Positions 54,919 to 64,000 are shown, numbered from the stretch's first letter. The stretch is DNA of 64,000 bases from Corynebacterium camporealensis (GCF_000980815.1 NZ_CP011311.1:124001-188000), one strand, 5' to 3'. A program made the numbers and translations. Notes: generated by a model not told the origin, from the letters alone.

Positions 54919-55569
54919 ATGACTTCGACATCGCCCAGCATAGACGAGGCCGAATGCGCCGTTGCCATTAACAACGCATTGGCCCAAGAATACTCAGACG
55001 CCCGCTGCGAGCTGGACTTTTCTAACCCGCTCGAGCTGCTCGTGGCCACGGTACTCTCCGCACAGTGCACTGACGCCCGGGTCAACCAGGTCACCCCGGA
55101 GCTGTTCCGGCGCTATCCCACACCCGCTGACTACGCCGCCGCCAACCGCGCGGACTTGGAAGAAATTCTGCGCCCGCTGGGATTCCAGCGCGCCAAGGCC
55201 GGCCATCTGCTCGGCATCGGGGAGGGGCTGATGGCGAATTTTAACGGTGAAGTACCAACAGGTATAGACGAGTTGACCTCTCTGCCGGGGGTGGGCCGCA
55301 AGACGGCATTGGTGGTACGCGGAAATGCCTTCGACCTCCCAGGACTCACCGTCGATACGCACTTTGGACGATTGATGCGCAGGATGGGACTCACGCAGGC
55401 GAAGACGCCGTTGGCGGTGGAAAGGGACATCGCAAAGCAAGTGCCCGAAGAAGAATGGACAGAGTTTTCCCACCGGGTGATTTTCCATGGGCGGCGGGTG
55501 TGTAAGGCGCGCAAGCCGCTGTGTGAGGAATGCGTAATTGCGAAGTTGTGTCCTAAGCTGGCTGCATGA
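54919..55569 (+). CDS. nth: Endonuclease III
   Basis: Base excision repair glycosylase/AP lyase for oxidised pyrimidines. 216 residues with the helix-hairpin-helix LTSLPGVGRKTALVV containing the catalytic lysine, the aspartate in LTVDTHFGRLMRRMG, and the iron-sulfur cysteines with C-x6-C-x2-C-x5-C spacing near the C-terminus (CKARKPLCEECVIAKLC). The end overlaps the next start by 4 bases. First gene of the nth-tlpA-nudix-marP run. Confidence 0.95.
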   Translation: MTSTSPSIDEAECAVAINNALAQEYSDARCELDFSNPLELLVATVLSAQCTDARVNQVTPELFRRYPTPADYAAANRADLEEILRPLGFQRAKAGHLLGIGEGLMANFNGEVPTGIDELTSLPGVGRKTALVVRGNAFDLPGLTVDTHFGRLMRRMGLTQAKTPLAVERDIAKQVPEEEWTEFSHRVIFHGRRVCKARKPLCEECVIAKLCPKLAA

Positions 55570-56132
55570 ATAAGTACGTAGTCGGTTCCGTGGTGGGTGC
55601 GGCCGCCGTCGTGGTGTTGGCAGCCGGCGGTGCCGCGGTCTTGCTGGGCGGCGACGAGGCTGACCAGGCCGCACCTGCCGAGGAAACCACGCAGGCTGCG
55701 CCGATTGCGTCCCGTCCGGACTGCCCGACTGGCCCGGTCGCAGGCGTGGAGCTGGAGTGCTTAGGCTCGCAGGCGACTGAGCCGCCGGCGGATATCGGGG
55801 TCACCGTGGTCAATCTGTGGGCCTGGTGGTGTGAGCCCTGCCGTGCGGAGTTGCCGCACTTGGAAGAGGTCGCGCGCACCCATCCGGAGTGGCAGGTCGT
55901 GGGCGTGCATGCCGATGAAAACCCCGGCAACGGCGCGGCGTTCTTGGAAGACATTGGGGTGCATTTGCCCAGCTACCAGGACACTGATAACACGTTTGCG
56001 GGCACGCTGGAGCTTCCCAACGTGATTCCGATTACGCTGGTGCTCCAAGACGGTGAAATCAAAGGCCGCTACATTCAGCCTTTTGAGTCCACTGAAGAAA
56101 TCGTCGACGCCGTGGAGGAGGCCCTGGCATGA
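55566..56132 (+). CDS. TlpA/ResA-like membrane thioredoxin
   Basis: 188 residues: N-terminal membrane anchor (about 5-27), a low-complexity Ala/Glu linker, then a thioredoxin fold with the WCEPC active site (Cys89, Cys92) and the cis-proline segment NVIPITLVL. Acts outside the membrane as a thiol reductase or oxidase, possibly for cytochrome maturation. Two further cysteines (53 and 65) lie before the fold. Coupled to nth and to the Nudix gene by 4-base overlaps. Confidence 0.88.
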   Translation: MNKYVVGSVVGAAAVVVLAAGGAAVLLGGDEADQAAPAEETTQAAPIASRPDCPTGPVAGVELECLGSQATEPPADIGVTVVNLWAWWCEPCRAELPHLEEVARTHPEWQVVGVHADENPGNGAAFLEDIGVHLPSYQDTDNTFAGTLELPNVIPITLVLQDGEIKGRYIQPFESTEEIVDAVEEALA

Positions 56133-56812
56133 CGACGCTGCACCCGGATTTAGCCCCGGACTGGATTCGGCCCGCCATGGGGCTGGATGTGGCGAAGACG
56201 CGGCGCCGGATGGGGGTGCGGGCATCGGAAAGCACGGCTCCTACCAAGCGCGAAGCCGCGGTGTTGGTGCTGCTCAAGGGCAGTGCAGCTGACGATGCCG
56301 AAGTCTTGCTCACCCACCGCTCACCGACGATGCGCTCGCACTCCGGGCAGATTGCGTTTCCGGGCGGGCGGCGCGACCCAGAAGACATCAACGTCGTCGA
56401 TACCGCGTTGCGGGAGGCGTGGGAAGAAACCGGACTGCAGCGGGGGACTGTCACCCCGTTGGAGCAGTGGGGACAGTTGCGCGTGCGCTCGTCGAGTGCG
56501 CCCGTGAGTCCCGTGTTGGCGTATTGGCACCAGCCCGGGGAAGTGTACCCGGCGAGCCTGGAAGAAACCGACGACGTGTTCACCACTCCTATTGCGGAGT
56601 TAGCCGCGCCGGAAAATCGCCTGCAGATCGCGTGGGGGAACTGGACCGGGCCGGCTTTTACGGTGAATGATTATTTGGTGTGGGGGTTTACCGGCGGGAT
56701 TCTGTCCGCGCTCTTGGAGCATGCTGGCTGGGAGCGCAATTGGGATAACAATTCGGTAGTCGATCTGCGTGATGCGCTCGCTGCGTCGAAAAATAATGAG
56801 AAGATGGGCTAG
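56129..56812 (+). CDS. Nudix hydrolase, CoA pyrophosphatase type
   Basis: 227 residues. The Nudix box GGRRDPEDINVVDTALREAWEETGL is complete, preceded by HSGQIAFPGG, the pattern of the NudL/CoA pyrophosphatase subgroup. Likely hydrolyses coenzyme A or derivatives. The homologous gene in Mycobacterium tuberculosis also lies between the thioredoxin gene and marP. Confidence 0.87.
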   Translation: MTTLHPDLAPDWIRPAMGLDVAKTRRRMGVRASESTAPTKREAAVLVLLKGSAADDAEVLLTHRSPTMRSHSGQIAFPGGRRDPEDINVVDTALREAWEETGLQRGTVTPLEQWGQLRVRSSSAPVSPVLAYWHQPGEVYPASLEETDDVFTTPIAELAAPENRLQIAWGNWTGPAFTVNDYLVWGFTGGILSALLEHAGWERNWDNNSVVDLRDALAASKNNEKMG

Positions 56813-56848
56813 TTAACCTGTTTCCTCCCTAAAGGATTCTTTCTTTTG

Positions 56849-58042
56849 ATGTCACCTTTGCTCATCGATGGACTGATCGTCGTGGCTGTCCTCGTCGCCT
56901 TGGCTTCTGGCTGGCGACAAGGCGTGATCTCCGCGGCGTTGTCCTTCGTCGGCGTGGTCACCGGCCTGATTTTGGGTATTTCCATCGTGCCTTTTGCGAT
57001 GCGGCTGACCGACCAAGCGGGCCTGCGCTTTTTGCTGGCTATTGGTGTGCTGGTGCTGTTTGTGGGCTTAGGGCAGGTCATCGGCGCGAGTATCGGGTCG
57101 GGGTTGCGCGATCAGATGCGCGCGAGGAAGACGCAGCGGGTGGATTCTTTCTTTGGCTCGTTATTCCAGGCCATGGCAGCGCTGCTGGTTATTTGGATGA
57201 TTTCGATTCCGCTGGCGTCGAATCTGGCCGGTAACTTTGGCCAGTCGCTGCGTGAGTCGCGGATTTTGGGCCAGCTCAACGCGATTGCCCCGGCTGAATT
57301 GGCCGCGTTGCCCAATGGCGTGGCGGCACTGCTGAATGATTCCGGATTGCCGCCGTTGGTCTCGCCCTGGCAGACACCGGGTGGGGACCAGGAGGTTGAA
57401 GCCCCGCAGATTAACATCTCCGATCCGGAATTAGTTGAGGCGCTGCGGCCGTCCATTATTCACGTGCTTGGCGATGCCGAAGTCTGCTCCCGCCGGCTCA
57501 TGGGCTCCGGCTTTGTCATCGACGATAATTACGTGCTGACCAACGCGCACGTTGTGGCTGGTACGGAAACTGTGCGCCTGGATACCTCGCTGGGTATTAA
57601 GGAAGCCACTGTGGTCTACTACAACCCGGAAGTCGATATCGCTGTGCTGCACGCCCCGGACGTGGACGTGGAACCGCTGCGCTGGGCCGATACTCCGGCT
57701 GTTACTGGCGATGACGCCATGGTCTTAGGCTTCCCCGAAAGCGGACCCTTCAACGCCGAGATGGCACGTATCCGCGACCGCATCACGATTGCGGGCCCGG
57801 ATATTTACTCCACCGGCCGCGTCGAACGCGATGCCTACACCATCCGCGGCGATATCCGTCAGGGCAACTCTGGTGGCCCGATTCTCAACACCGACGGCGA
57901 CGTTCTCGGCATGATCTTCGGCGCATCCGTGGATGACACTGAAACGGGATACGCACTCACCGCCGACGAGATTAAATCCCAAATCGGAGACCTCGACGCT
58001 TTGCAGCGCCCGGTCGATACTGGTGAGTGCGTAGCGCACTAG
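56849..58042 (+). CDS. marP: MarP-like membrane serine protease
   Basis: 397 residues: four N-terminal helices of the CvpA type, then a periplasmic trypsin-like domain with the catalytic histidine in TNAHVVAG, aspartate in VDIAVLHAPD and serine in GNSGGPIL. MarP of M. tuberculosis is needed for acid and oxidative resistance. ATG 56849 follows AAAGGATTC. Its stop codon lies inside a terminator hairpin into whose end an IS element is inserted. Confidence 0.9.
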   Translation: MSPLLIDGLIVVAVLVALASGWRQGVISAALSFVGVVTGLILGISIVPFAMRLTDQAGLRFLLAIGVLVLFVGLGQVIGASIGSGLRDQMRARKTQRVDSFFGSLFQAMAALLVIWMISIPLASNLAGNFGQSLRESRILGQLNAIAPAELAALPNGVAALLNDSGLPPLVSPWQTPGGDQEVEAPQINISDPELVEALRPSIIHVLGDAEVCSRRLMGSGFVIDDNYVLTNAHVVAGTETVRLDTSLGIKEATVVYYNPEVDIAVLHAPDVDVEPLRWADTPAVTGDDAMVLGFPESGPFNAEMARIRDRITIAGPDIYSTGRVERDAYTIRGDIRQGNSGGPILNTDGDVLGMIFGASVDDTETGYALTADEIKSQIGDLDALQRPVDTGECVAH

Positions 58043-58056
58043 CGGCAAGCCGCTAG
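58039..58056 (+). terminator. marP terminator hairpin, interrupted on its distal side by the IS
   Basis: CTAGCGGC (58039-58046), AA, GCCGCTAG (58049-58056). It contains the marP stop codon. The distal CTAG is also the outermost part of the IS left end, so whatever followed the hairpin is now 1 kb away at 59070. Confidence 0.55.
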
Positions 58057-59069
58057 ATGATTGAGTCCAAGGGTCCCCAGTGCGTGGCTACCGCTAAAAA
58101 AGGGCGAGAGTGCCCATGATTGAATTTGTGGAAAACAACATAGACACTCTCGCAACAGCACTCTATACCACCTGCGATGACTACCTCAACGCCCATCCCG
58201 AACTCCTCCCACCACGCCCGAAGATCGGGATCCAACCACAGATCACCGATGCTGAAATCATCACCCTGGCCGTGATGGAATCCCTTCAGGGATACACCTC
58301 CCAACGCCACTTCATCCGCCACGCCAGAAAACGCTTCACCAGCACATTTCCCTACATCCCACAGCAATCCGGTTACAACAAACGACTCCGGAAACTCACC
58401 ACCGTGATGCAGCACGTGATGACCCACCTGGCCACCTCGACTGGCCTGCTCAATGATGATGTCTGGGTCGTGGACTCCACCCCGGTTGAATGCGGCCGGT
58501 CCCGGGAAACAGTGAAACGCTCCGACCTGGCCGGCTACGCCGAGTACGGCTATTGCGCCTCGCACTCACGGTTTTTCTGGGGATGCCGACTCCACCTGAT
58601 TAGTACTTTGCATGGGCTGCCGGTTGGCTACGCACTCACTGGTGCCAAAGCCGATGAACGCGCCACACTGCTGGCGATACTGGAGACTGTTCCGGTGATT
58701 GTGTCGACCGGGCAGGTCATCATGGCGGATAAGGGCTATAACGGTGCCTGGCTGGAAGACGAGCTGACAACTGGTGGCGTTGAGTTGCTTCGCCCGGCCC
58801 GGAAAGGGGAAAAACCCAGGCCAGGAAAACAATTCTTGAAACCATTGCGGCAGACTATCGAGTCGGTGTTCAACACGATGAAAAGCCAGCTCCATCTTGA
58901 ACAACACGGCAGCCGCACTGCCGGTGGGTTGGTCTGCCAGGTCGTTAAACGCCTGCTGGCATTAACCGCAGCGATCTGGCATAACCACGCCACCGGCCAA
59001 CCTGCCCTGCGATCACTGATCGCCTATGACCACTAAACCCCCAGCACACCCTTGGACTCAATCATCTAG
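58053..59069 (+). mobile_element. IS982-family insertion sequence
   Basis: A single transposase gene is flanked by perfect inverted repeats: 58053-58074 is the exact complement of 59048-59069 (22 bases, outer end CTAGATGATTGAGTCC). Because CTAG is itself palindromic, the true ends may be 18-base repeats flanked by a 4-base target duplication CTAG. The element appears intact. It separates marP from the peptide transport operon. Confidence 0.88.
58116..59036 (+). CDS. Transposase, IS982 family
   Basis: 306 residues, apparently complete. DDE residues are seen as the aspartate in VWVVDSTPVECG, the aspartate in IMADKGYNGAWL and the glutamate in QTIESVFNTMKSQLHLEQHG. The segment GYCASHSRFFWGCRLHLI is typical of this family. 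ATG 58116 is chosen; a GTG two codons earlier is in frame. AGGGCGAG precedes it. Codon use is like the host's. Confidence 0.85.
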   Translation: MIEFVENNIDTLATALYTTCDDYLNAHPELLPPRPKIGIQPQITDAEIITLAVMESLQGYTSQRHFIRHARKRFTSTFPYIPQQSGYNKRLRKLTTVMQHVMTHLATSTGLLNDDVWVVDSTPVECGRSRETVKRSDLAGYAEYGYCASHSRFFWGCRLHLISTLHGLPVGYALTGAKADERATLLAILETVPVIVSTGQVIMADKGYNGAWLEDELTTGGVELLRPARKGEKPRPGKQFLKPLRQTIESVFNTMKSQLHLEQHGSRTAGGLVCQVVKRLLALTAAIWHNHATGQPALRSLIAYDH

Positions 59070-59139
59070 TGCGGAGAAAAGGAATATTGGAGGCACAACC
59101 CCGGAATAAGGCCGTAGGGCCGGAGTATGTCGGCTCCTT

Positions 59140-59164
59140 GGAGTAGGGGCGTAAGCCCTACTCC
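59140..59164 (-). terminator. Terminator of the peptide transport operon, overlapping the last stop codon
   Basis: GGAGTAGGG (59140-59148) pairs with CCCTACTCC (59156-59164). The stop codon of the ATPase gene (59158-59160) lies in the stem. Confidence 0.6.
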
Positions 59165-60891
59165 GTGAGGCCGAGGTTGTCGCCGGTGCCGAGCTCAATG
59201 TTGAGGCCCGGAACCGAATTGATGAGGTTGCGGGTGTATTCCTCTTGCGGGTTGTCGAAGACCTGATCGGCAGTGCCCTGCTCGACGATGGCGCCCTTCT
59301 TCATCACCGCGATGTCGTCGGCAGTCTGGCGGACTACCGCGAGGTCGTGGGTGATGAACAGGTAGGACAGGTGCAGATCGCGCTGCAGCTCGGCAAGCAG
59401 CTGGATGATCTGGTTCTGAACCAGCACGTCGAGTGCGGAGACGGCCTCGTCGAGGACGAGGACCTCCGGCTTGAGAGCCAGGGCGCGGGCGATGGCGATG
59501 CGCTGGCGCTGACCACCAGAAAGCTCATTCGGGTAGCGGCGCATGGCAGAACGCGGCATGGCGACCATGTCGAGCAGCTTCGCCACGCGCTCCTCGCGCT
59601 CCTTGCGGTTACCGACCTTGTGCAGGGCCAGAGGCTCCTCGATGCACTTGTAAATCGAGTACATCGGGTCCAGCGAGCCGTAGGGGTTCTGGAACACAAC
59701 CTGCATATTGCGGCGCAGGTTGAATAGTTCCTTCTTCGACAGTTTCGAGGTATCGCGGCCTTCGTACTCAATCGTGCCGGAGGTGGGCTCGAGCAGGTTG
59801 AGCACCATGTTGGCCACGGTGGATTTACCGGAACCGGACTCACCGACCAGGGCGAGGGTGGTGCCGCGGCGAAGATCGAAGGAGACATCGTCAACTGCTT
59901 TGAGCTTCTTCTTCTCACCCCGCTGGCCGCGGATGTCGAACTCTTTGTTGAGGTTGCGGACTTTGATGACGGCATCGCTAGGCGCTGCAGCATCAGTATC
60001 GGCAGAAGAGGCGACGTGCTCGGAAGACTCCACGCCAGCAGCGCGGGCGGCACGAATGCGGGAGGAGGCCAGCGACGGTGCAGCGGTCACCAGACGGCGG
60101 GTGTAAGGGTGCTGTGGGTCGCGGAGAATCTCGCGCGACGGGCCGGACTCCACGATGCGGCCGCGGTGCATCACGATGAGGTGCTCCGCGCGCTCGGCAG
60201 CCAGGCCCAGGTCGTGGGTAATAAAGAGCACGGCGTTGCCGAGTTCTTCGGTGAGGTGCTCGAGGTGGTCCAGGATGGTCTTCTGGACGGTCACATCAAG
60301 TGCGGAGGTGGGCTCGTCGGCAATGAGTAGCTTCGGACGGGCTGCCAGGCCGATACCGATGAGCGCACGCTGGCGCATACCGCCGGAGAACTCGTGCGGG
60401 TACTGCTTGGCCCGGCGCTCGGCATCGGGAAGCCCTGCTTCTTCGAGGAGCTCCACGACGCGCTCGTGGCGCTTGGAGCCCTCGACGACGTTGTTGGCCT
60501 TCAGGGACTCCTCAATCTGGGTGCCGATGCGCCAGACTGGGTTGAGGTTGGACATCGGGTCCTGCGGGACCAAGCCAATCTGGTTGCCGCGCAGCTCGGT
60601 GAACTTCTTGTTGTCGTAGTCGGTGATGTCCTGGCCCTCGTAGAGGATCTGGCCACCGGTGACCTTGCCAGTGCCCGGCAGCAAGCCGAGGATGGCCATC
60701 GCGGTGGTGGACTTACCGGAACCGGACTCGCCCACGATAGCCACGGACTGGCCGGGGTAAATGGACAGGTTCACACCGCGGACAGCCTCGACGACGCCGG
60801 TGGAGGAGGTAAAGGAGATCTTGACGTCCTTCATCTCCAGGAGTGGAGTCGAGTTGTCGGTGTTGTCGTTCTGGGAAATTGGGTGGCTCAT
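59158..60891 (-). CDS. Fused dipeptide/oligopeptide ABC transporter ATPase (DppD-DppF)
   Basis: 577 residues with two full ABC ATPase domains. Domain 1: Walker [13 protein letters not shown], signature [11 protein letters not shown], Walker [12 protein letters not shown]. Domain 2: [39 protein letters not shown] (Glu then Ala, unlike the usual DEPTS). Each domain carries the C-terminal oligopeptide extension (PYTRRLV, EYTRNLI). It energises uptake by the DppBC pore. Start overlaps the dppC stop by one base. Confidence 0.93.
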   Translation of the reverse strand: MSHPISQNDNTDNSTPLLEMKDVKISFTSSTGVVEAVRGVNLSIYPGQSVAIVGESGSGKSTTAMAILGLLPGTGKVTGGQILYEGQDITDYDNKKFTELRGNQIGLVPQDPMSNLNPVWRIGTQIEESLKANNVVEGSKRHERVVELLEEAGLPDAERRAKQYPHEFSGGMRQRALIGIGLAARPKLLIADEPTSALDVTVQKTILDHLEHLTEELGNAVLFITHDLGLAAERAEHLIVMHRGRIVESGPSREILRDPQHPYTRRLVTAAPSLASSRIRAARAAGVESSEHVASSADTDAAAPSDAVIKVRNLNKEFDIRGQRGEKKKLKAVDDVSFDLRRGTTLALVGESGSGKSTVANMVLNLLEPTSGTIEYEGRDTSKLSKKELFNLRRNMQVVFQNPYGSLDPMYSIYKCIEEPLALHKVGNRKEREERVAKLLDMVAMPRSAMRRYPNELSGGQRQRIAIARALALKPEVLVLDEAVSALDVLVQNQIIQLLAELQRDLHLSYLFITHDLAVVRQTADDIAVMKKGAIVEQGTADQVFDNPQEEYTRNLINSVPGLNIELGTGDNLGLTE

Positions 60892-61850
60892 TAGCGCTTC
60901 CTCGCCTTCGGGTCGAGGGCGTCGCGGACGACGTCGCCCATCATGATGAAGCTCAATACGGTCAGTGCCAGCGCGCCGGCAGGGTAGAACAGGACCTGTG
61001 GGGCCACGCGCAGGGAGGCCTGGGCGTCGGAAATGTCGCCGCCCCAGGACACGAACGTCGGAGGCAGGCCGATGCCCAGGAAGGACAAGGTGGCCTCTGC
61101 AACGATGAAGGTACCCAACGCCACGGTGGCATAGGAGATGATCGGTGCGGCGGCGTTCGGGAGGATGTGGCTGAACAGGATGTGTCCGTTGGATGCGCCG
61201 ACAGAGCGGGCGGCCTGGACGTACTCTTCGTTCTTAATCGACATCACGGTACCGCGGGTAATACGGGCGATAGAGACCCAGCCGAAGAGGCCGAGCACCA
61301 AGACAACGGTGATAATCGTGCGGTACTCCTTGAACATCTGCATAACGACGATGGCAGCCAGCACCAGCGGGATAGCGAAGAAGATGTCGGTGATACGGGA
61401 GAGCACCGAGTCAATCCAGCCGCCGAAGAAGCCGGCGATAGCGCCAATCATGGAGCCGAGCACGACGACGAGTGCGGTAGCCAGCACGCCGACGGCCACG
61501 GATGCGCGTGCGCCGTAGATAACGCGGGAGTAGATATCGCAGCCCTGGCGGTTAAAGCCGAAGGGGTGGCCAGGCTCTGGGTCGGCAAGCGAGCGGGACA
61601 GCTCGCAGGCGCGGGGGTCGACGCTGGTGAATAGGCCAGGGAAGAGTGCCACGAGCACGGCGATGACGATCATGGTGGCAGCAACCCAGAACAGCGGGCG
61701 GCGACGCAGGTAGCGCCAGGCCTCGCCCCACTGGGAAGAAGGAGCGGACTCGTCCTTGACGGCGTCCACGGCGCCCAGGCCGGTCTCGTCGGTTTCGGCG
61801 ATGTAGTGTTCCTGGCCGGGACGCAGAACGGTGTTATCGAAGTTAGGCAT
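60891..61850 (-). CDS. dppC: Dipeptide/oligopeptide ABC transporter permease DppC
   Basis: 319 residues. An N-terminal cytoplasmic stretch of about 55 residues precedes six helices; the EAA-type loop EYVQAARSVGASNGHILFSHILPNA binds the ATPase. HPFGFNRQGCDIYSRVIYGAR is the standard DppC segment. ATG 61850 is chosen because upstream sequence overlaps dppB in another frame. It overlaps dppB by 8 bases. Confidence 0.92.
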   Translation of the reverse strand: MPNFDNTVLRPGQEHYIAETDETGLGAVDAVKDESAPSSQWGEAWRYLRRRPLFWVAATMIVIAVLVALFPGLFTSVDPRACELSRSLADPEPGHPFGFNRQGCDIYSRVIYGARASVAVGVLATALVVVLGSMIGAIAGFFGGWIDSVLSRITDIFFAIPLVLAAIVVMQMFKEYRTIITVVLVLGLFGWVSIARITRGTVMSIKNEEYVQAARSVGASNGHILFSHILPNAAAPIISYATVALGTFIVAEATLSFLGIGLPPTFVSWGGDISDAQASLRVAPQVLFYPAGALALTVLSFIMMGDVVRDALDPKARKR

Positions 61851-62769
61851 AGCGGATCCTTGGGTCGAGAACTGCGTAGAGGAGGTCAACCAAGAGGTTG
61901 GCAACGATGTAGATGACCACGAGGACCGTGGTAAACGACACGACGGTGGTGGGCTCACCGCGCAGGATGGCCTGGTACATGGTGCCGCCGACGCCGTTGA
62001 TGCCGAAGATTCCCTCGGTAACAATCGCGCCGGTCATCAGGGCACCGAGGTCGGCGCCGATGAAGGTGACCACCGGAATCAGGGAGTTACGCAGCACGTG
62101 GCGCACCATGACGGTGCCGTTGGACAGGCCCTTCGCGCGTGCGGTGCGCACGTAGTCAGCGCGCAGGTTCTCTGCCACGGACTGGCGGGTCAGGCGAATG
62201 ACGTACGCAAACGACAACGCACCGAGCACCAGTGCTGGCATGAGCAGCGATTTGAAGGTTTCTTGGGAACCGACCGTGACGGGGAGTAGCTCCCATTTAA
62301 TGCCGACCAAGAACTGGAAGACGAAGCCGATGACGAAGGAAGGAACAGCAATCACCAGCAGGGAGGCAACCAGGACGGTGGAGTCGAAGATGCCGCCGCG
62401 GCGGATACCGGCAAGCACGCCGAAGGTGATGCCGAAGATAATCTCAAAGCAGATTGCCATAAAGGCCAGCTTGATGGTCACCGGGAAGGCGTTGGCCATC
62501 ACCTCAGTAACTGGGACTCCAGAGAAGGTAGTGCCGAAGTCCAGTGTGAAAATGCCCTTGATGTAGAGCAAGTACTGCATGATGAAAGGCTGATCGAGGT
62601 TGTACTCAGCCTCGATGCGGGCTCGCGCGGCATCGGAAAGTCCGCGGTCGCCGCCGAGTGCCTCAACAGGGTCACCCGGCATCAAGAAGACCAGCGCGTA
62701 GATGAGCAGGGTGGCTCCGAAGAACACCGGGATCATCTGCAGCACTCGTCGCCCGACATAGCGCAACAT
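61843..62769 (-). CDS. dppB: Dipeptide/oligopeptide ABC transporter permease DppB
   Basis: 308 residues with six helices. Starts MLRYVGRRVLQMIPVFFG, then the family segment MPGDPVEAL, and the EAA loop DYVRTARAKGLSNGTVMVRHVLRNS. It forms the membrane pore with DppC. Separated from dppA by 383 bases, so it may have its own promoter or rely on read-through. Confidence 0.93.
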   Translation of the reverse strand: MLRYVGRRVLQMIPVFFGATLLIYALVFLMPGDPVEALGGDRGLSDAARARIEAEYNLDQPFIMQYLLYIKGIFTLDFGTTFSGVPVTEVMANAFPVTIKLAFMAICFEIIFGITFGVLAGIRRGGIFDSTVLVASLLVIAVPSFVIGFVFQFLVGIKWELLPVTVGSQETFKSLLMPALVLGALSFAYVIRLTRQSVAENLRADYVRTARAKGLSNGTVMVRHVLRNSLIPVVTFIGADLGALMTGAIVTEGIFGINGVGGTMYQAILRGEPTTVVSFTTVLVVIYIVANLLVDLLYAVLDPRIRYA

Positions 62770-63152
62770 AGGGGTTGTCCTTTTCTAGTTATGGCTTAGC
62801 AAGCCTGGAGAGAACGAGAACGTGGGATCTGACAGGCCGGGAACCTAACAGACAATGTGCATCCTAGTCTGTGAGACATCGCAAGATGTCCACTTTTTAT
62901 GTAATGCTTCACAATCCCGAGATTCATTTCTAACGAGTGATAGGCAAGAAATGATTAAGGCCAGCTTAAGAAGCTAAAACAAATTATGCAAAACGGTGTA
63001 TTACGTGCAGTTGGGGGTGGCGCACATGGGGTATGCGGGCACAGGAAGTACACAGTGTGGGCAGAAAGTTAGCCCCATCCGTACCCGGATTAAGGGGCGC
63101 GGTGGGGCTAGCCTTTGAGCATCACGCTAGTGCTTTGGCCTAGCTTTAAGGA
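62770..63152. other. Gap between dppA and dppB
   Basis: No gene seen. It is AT-richer than its surroundings. It holds a candidate dppA terminator (63070-63110) and, nearer dppB, an AT-rich stretch (62930-63000) that could carry a promoter, though I see no convincing -35/-10 pair. Confidence 0.5.
63070..63110 (-). terminator. Possible terminator behind dppA
   Basis: TAGCCCCATC (63070-63079) pairs with GGTGGGGCTA (63101-63110, one G-T pair) over a 21-base loop. On the minus strand it is followed by ACTTTCTG. It may partly stop transcription so that the binding protein is made in excess of the pore. Confidence 0.5.
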
Positions 63153-64000
63153 TTACTCCTTGGTGATCTCGAAGTAGAGCGGCTGCTGCTTCCAGGAGAA
63201 GGTCACGTTATCGACGTTCTCGGAGTAGCCACCGGTGGTGTTCGGGTACCACAGCGGGATAGCCGGCAGGTCCTCGAAGAGGATTTCCTGAGCCTCGTTG
63301 AACTTCTCCTGAGCATCTTCCAGGGAGTCAGCGGTCAGGGCCTCGTCGATGAGACGGTCGAAGTCCTCGTTGGAGTAGTCACCATCGTTAGACGATGCGT
63401 TGGTGCGGTACAGCGGAGCCAGGAAGTTACCCATGGATGGGTAGTCAGCCTGCCAGCCGGTACGGAACGCGGTGTCGATTTCGCGGTTGGTGACCTCATC
63501 GCGCAGGGACTTGAAGTCCGGGTACGGAGCGCCCACTGCTTCGATTTCCAGGGTGTTCTTGATGGAGTTGGATACTGCATCAACCCAGGACTTGTGGCCA
63601 CCGTCGGAGTTGTAGGCAATCTCGAAGGACGGGGAGGACCACTCGTTGATTTCGTCGGCCTCAGCCCACAGTTCCTTCGCCTTCTCCGGGTCGTACTCGA
63701 GAACGTCGTTGCCCTCGATATCACCGGAGAAGCCCGGCAGGACCGGAGAGGTGAAGTCGGAGGCCGGGGTGCGGGTGCCCTTGAAGATGGTCTCGGTGAT
63801 CTCCTCGCGGTTAATTGCGTGGGAGAGTGCCTGGCGGCGCAGGTTGCCTTCCTCGCCCTCGAAGTGCTCGAGCTCTTCGTGGATGGTGAAGGACTGGAAG
63901 CCAGCGAAAGGCTGGTTGACAGCGCGGTCGCCCAGGTCAGCTTCGTAGACGTCGAATGCGGAGTCCGGAATGGACTCGAGAACGTCCAGGTTGCCAGCCA
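63153..64000 (-). CDS. dppA: Peptide ABC transporter substrate-binding protein, DppA/OppA family (N-terminus beyond window)
   Basis: The last 281 residues are visible and the frame is open to the window edge. NREEITETIFKGTRTPASDFT, the VEYDPEKAKELWAEA-like EYDPEKAKELWAEADE and the C-terminal EAQEILFEDLPAIPLWYPN are features of family 5 extracellular solute-binding proteins. It should be a lipoprotein that delivers peptides to DppBC. Signal peptide lies outside the window. First gene of the leftward dpp operon. Confidence 0.92.
   Translation of the reverse strand, partial: AGNLDVLESIPDSAFDVYEADLGDRAVNQPFAGFQSFTIHEELEHFEGEEGNLRRQALSHAINREEITETIFKGTRTPASDFTSPVLPGFSGDIEGNDVLEYDPEKAKELWAEADEINEWSSPSFEIAYNSDGGHKSWVDAVSNSIKNTLEIEAVGAPYPDFKSLRDEVTNREIDTAFRTGWQADYPSMGNFLAPLYRTNASSNDGDYSNEDFDRLIDEALTADSLEDAQEKFNEAQEILFEDLPAIPLWYPNTTGGYSENVDNVTFSWKQQPLYFEITKE

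Overview
The window is chromosomal DNA from a Corynebacterium, given as a high-GC actinobacterial sequence. The gene order aspT-(suppressor of fused)-dnaX-ybaB-recR-murT/gatD-leuA-lysC-asd-sigC-katA, followed by ponA-whcA-glxR-nth-tlpA-nudix-marP, is the order I know from Corynebacterium glutamicum and its relatives. MmpL transport, lipid II amidation, WhiB and GlxR genes fit the same group. The species cannot be fixed from the sequence alone.

Region by region: 1-3400 holds molybdenum cofactor genes (moaE cut by the window edge, mogA, moeA, moaD) and an aromatic/histidinol-phosphate type aminotransferase. After tRNA-Ser(GCT), 3.9-7.9 kb is a serine utilisation unit: a regulated leader with several palindromes, a SdaC-type transporter, single-chain serine dehydratase SdaA and a YheO/DauR-type regulator. 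Next come two DUF202 membrane proteins, MgtE and a DASS dicarboxylate transporter. tRNA-Arg(ACG) is followed by about 1.1 kb of unassigned sequence with a 23-bp-period repeat. Then tyrA, tadA with its partner gene, a CsbD-like gene, tRNA-Ser(CGA), an MmpL transporter and a large LPXTG surface protein gene that is broken twice. A queuosine salvage group (tgt, yhhQ, gluQ), tRNA-Ser(GGA) and the SRP RNA precede the replication/recombination block.

31-47 kb carries an HNH nuclease, gatD/murT, a degenerate DnaQ-like protein, leuA with a leucine leader peptide, a GT-C transferase, a DMT permease, lysC/asd, a YkvI-family carrier, sigC, katA and a YhgE/Pip-like protein. 47.5-58 kb has a candidate small RNA, tRNA-Pro(CGG), a metallophosphoesterase, ponA, whcA, ridA, a beta-lactamase-fold hydrolase, glxR, nth and the tlpA-nudix-marP run. 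An IS982-family element sits just behind marP. The window ends in a dipeptide/oligopeptide ABC operon read leftward (dppA cut by the edge, dppB, dppC, fused dppDF).

No wholly new multi-gene defence or mobile system is evident. The best leads are smaller: a Tgt lacking its three zinc cysteines, a gene that seems to start at ATC behind a strong Shine-Dalgarno, the palindrome-rich serine promoter and leader, the 23-bp repeat array beside a tRNA, the doubly broken adhesin, a candidate structured RNA near 47.6 kb, and an IS inserted into the marP terminator.
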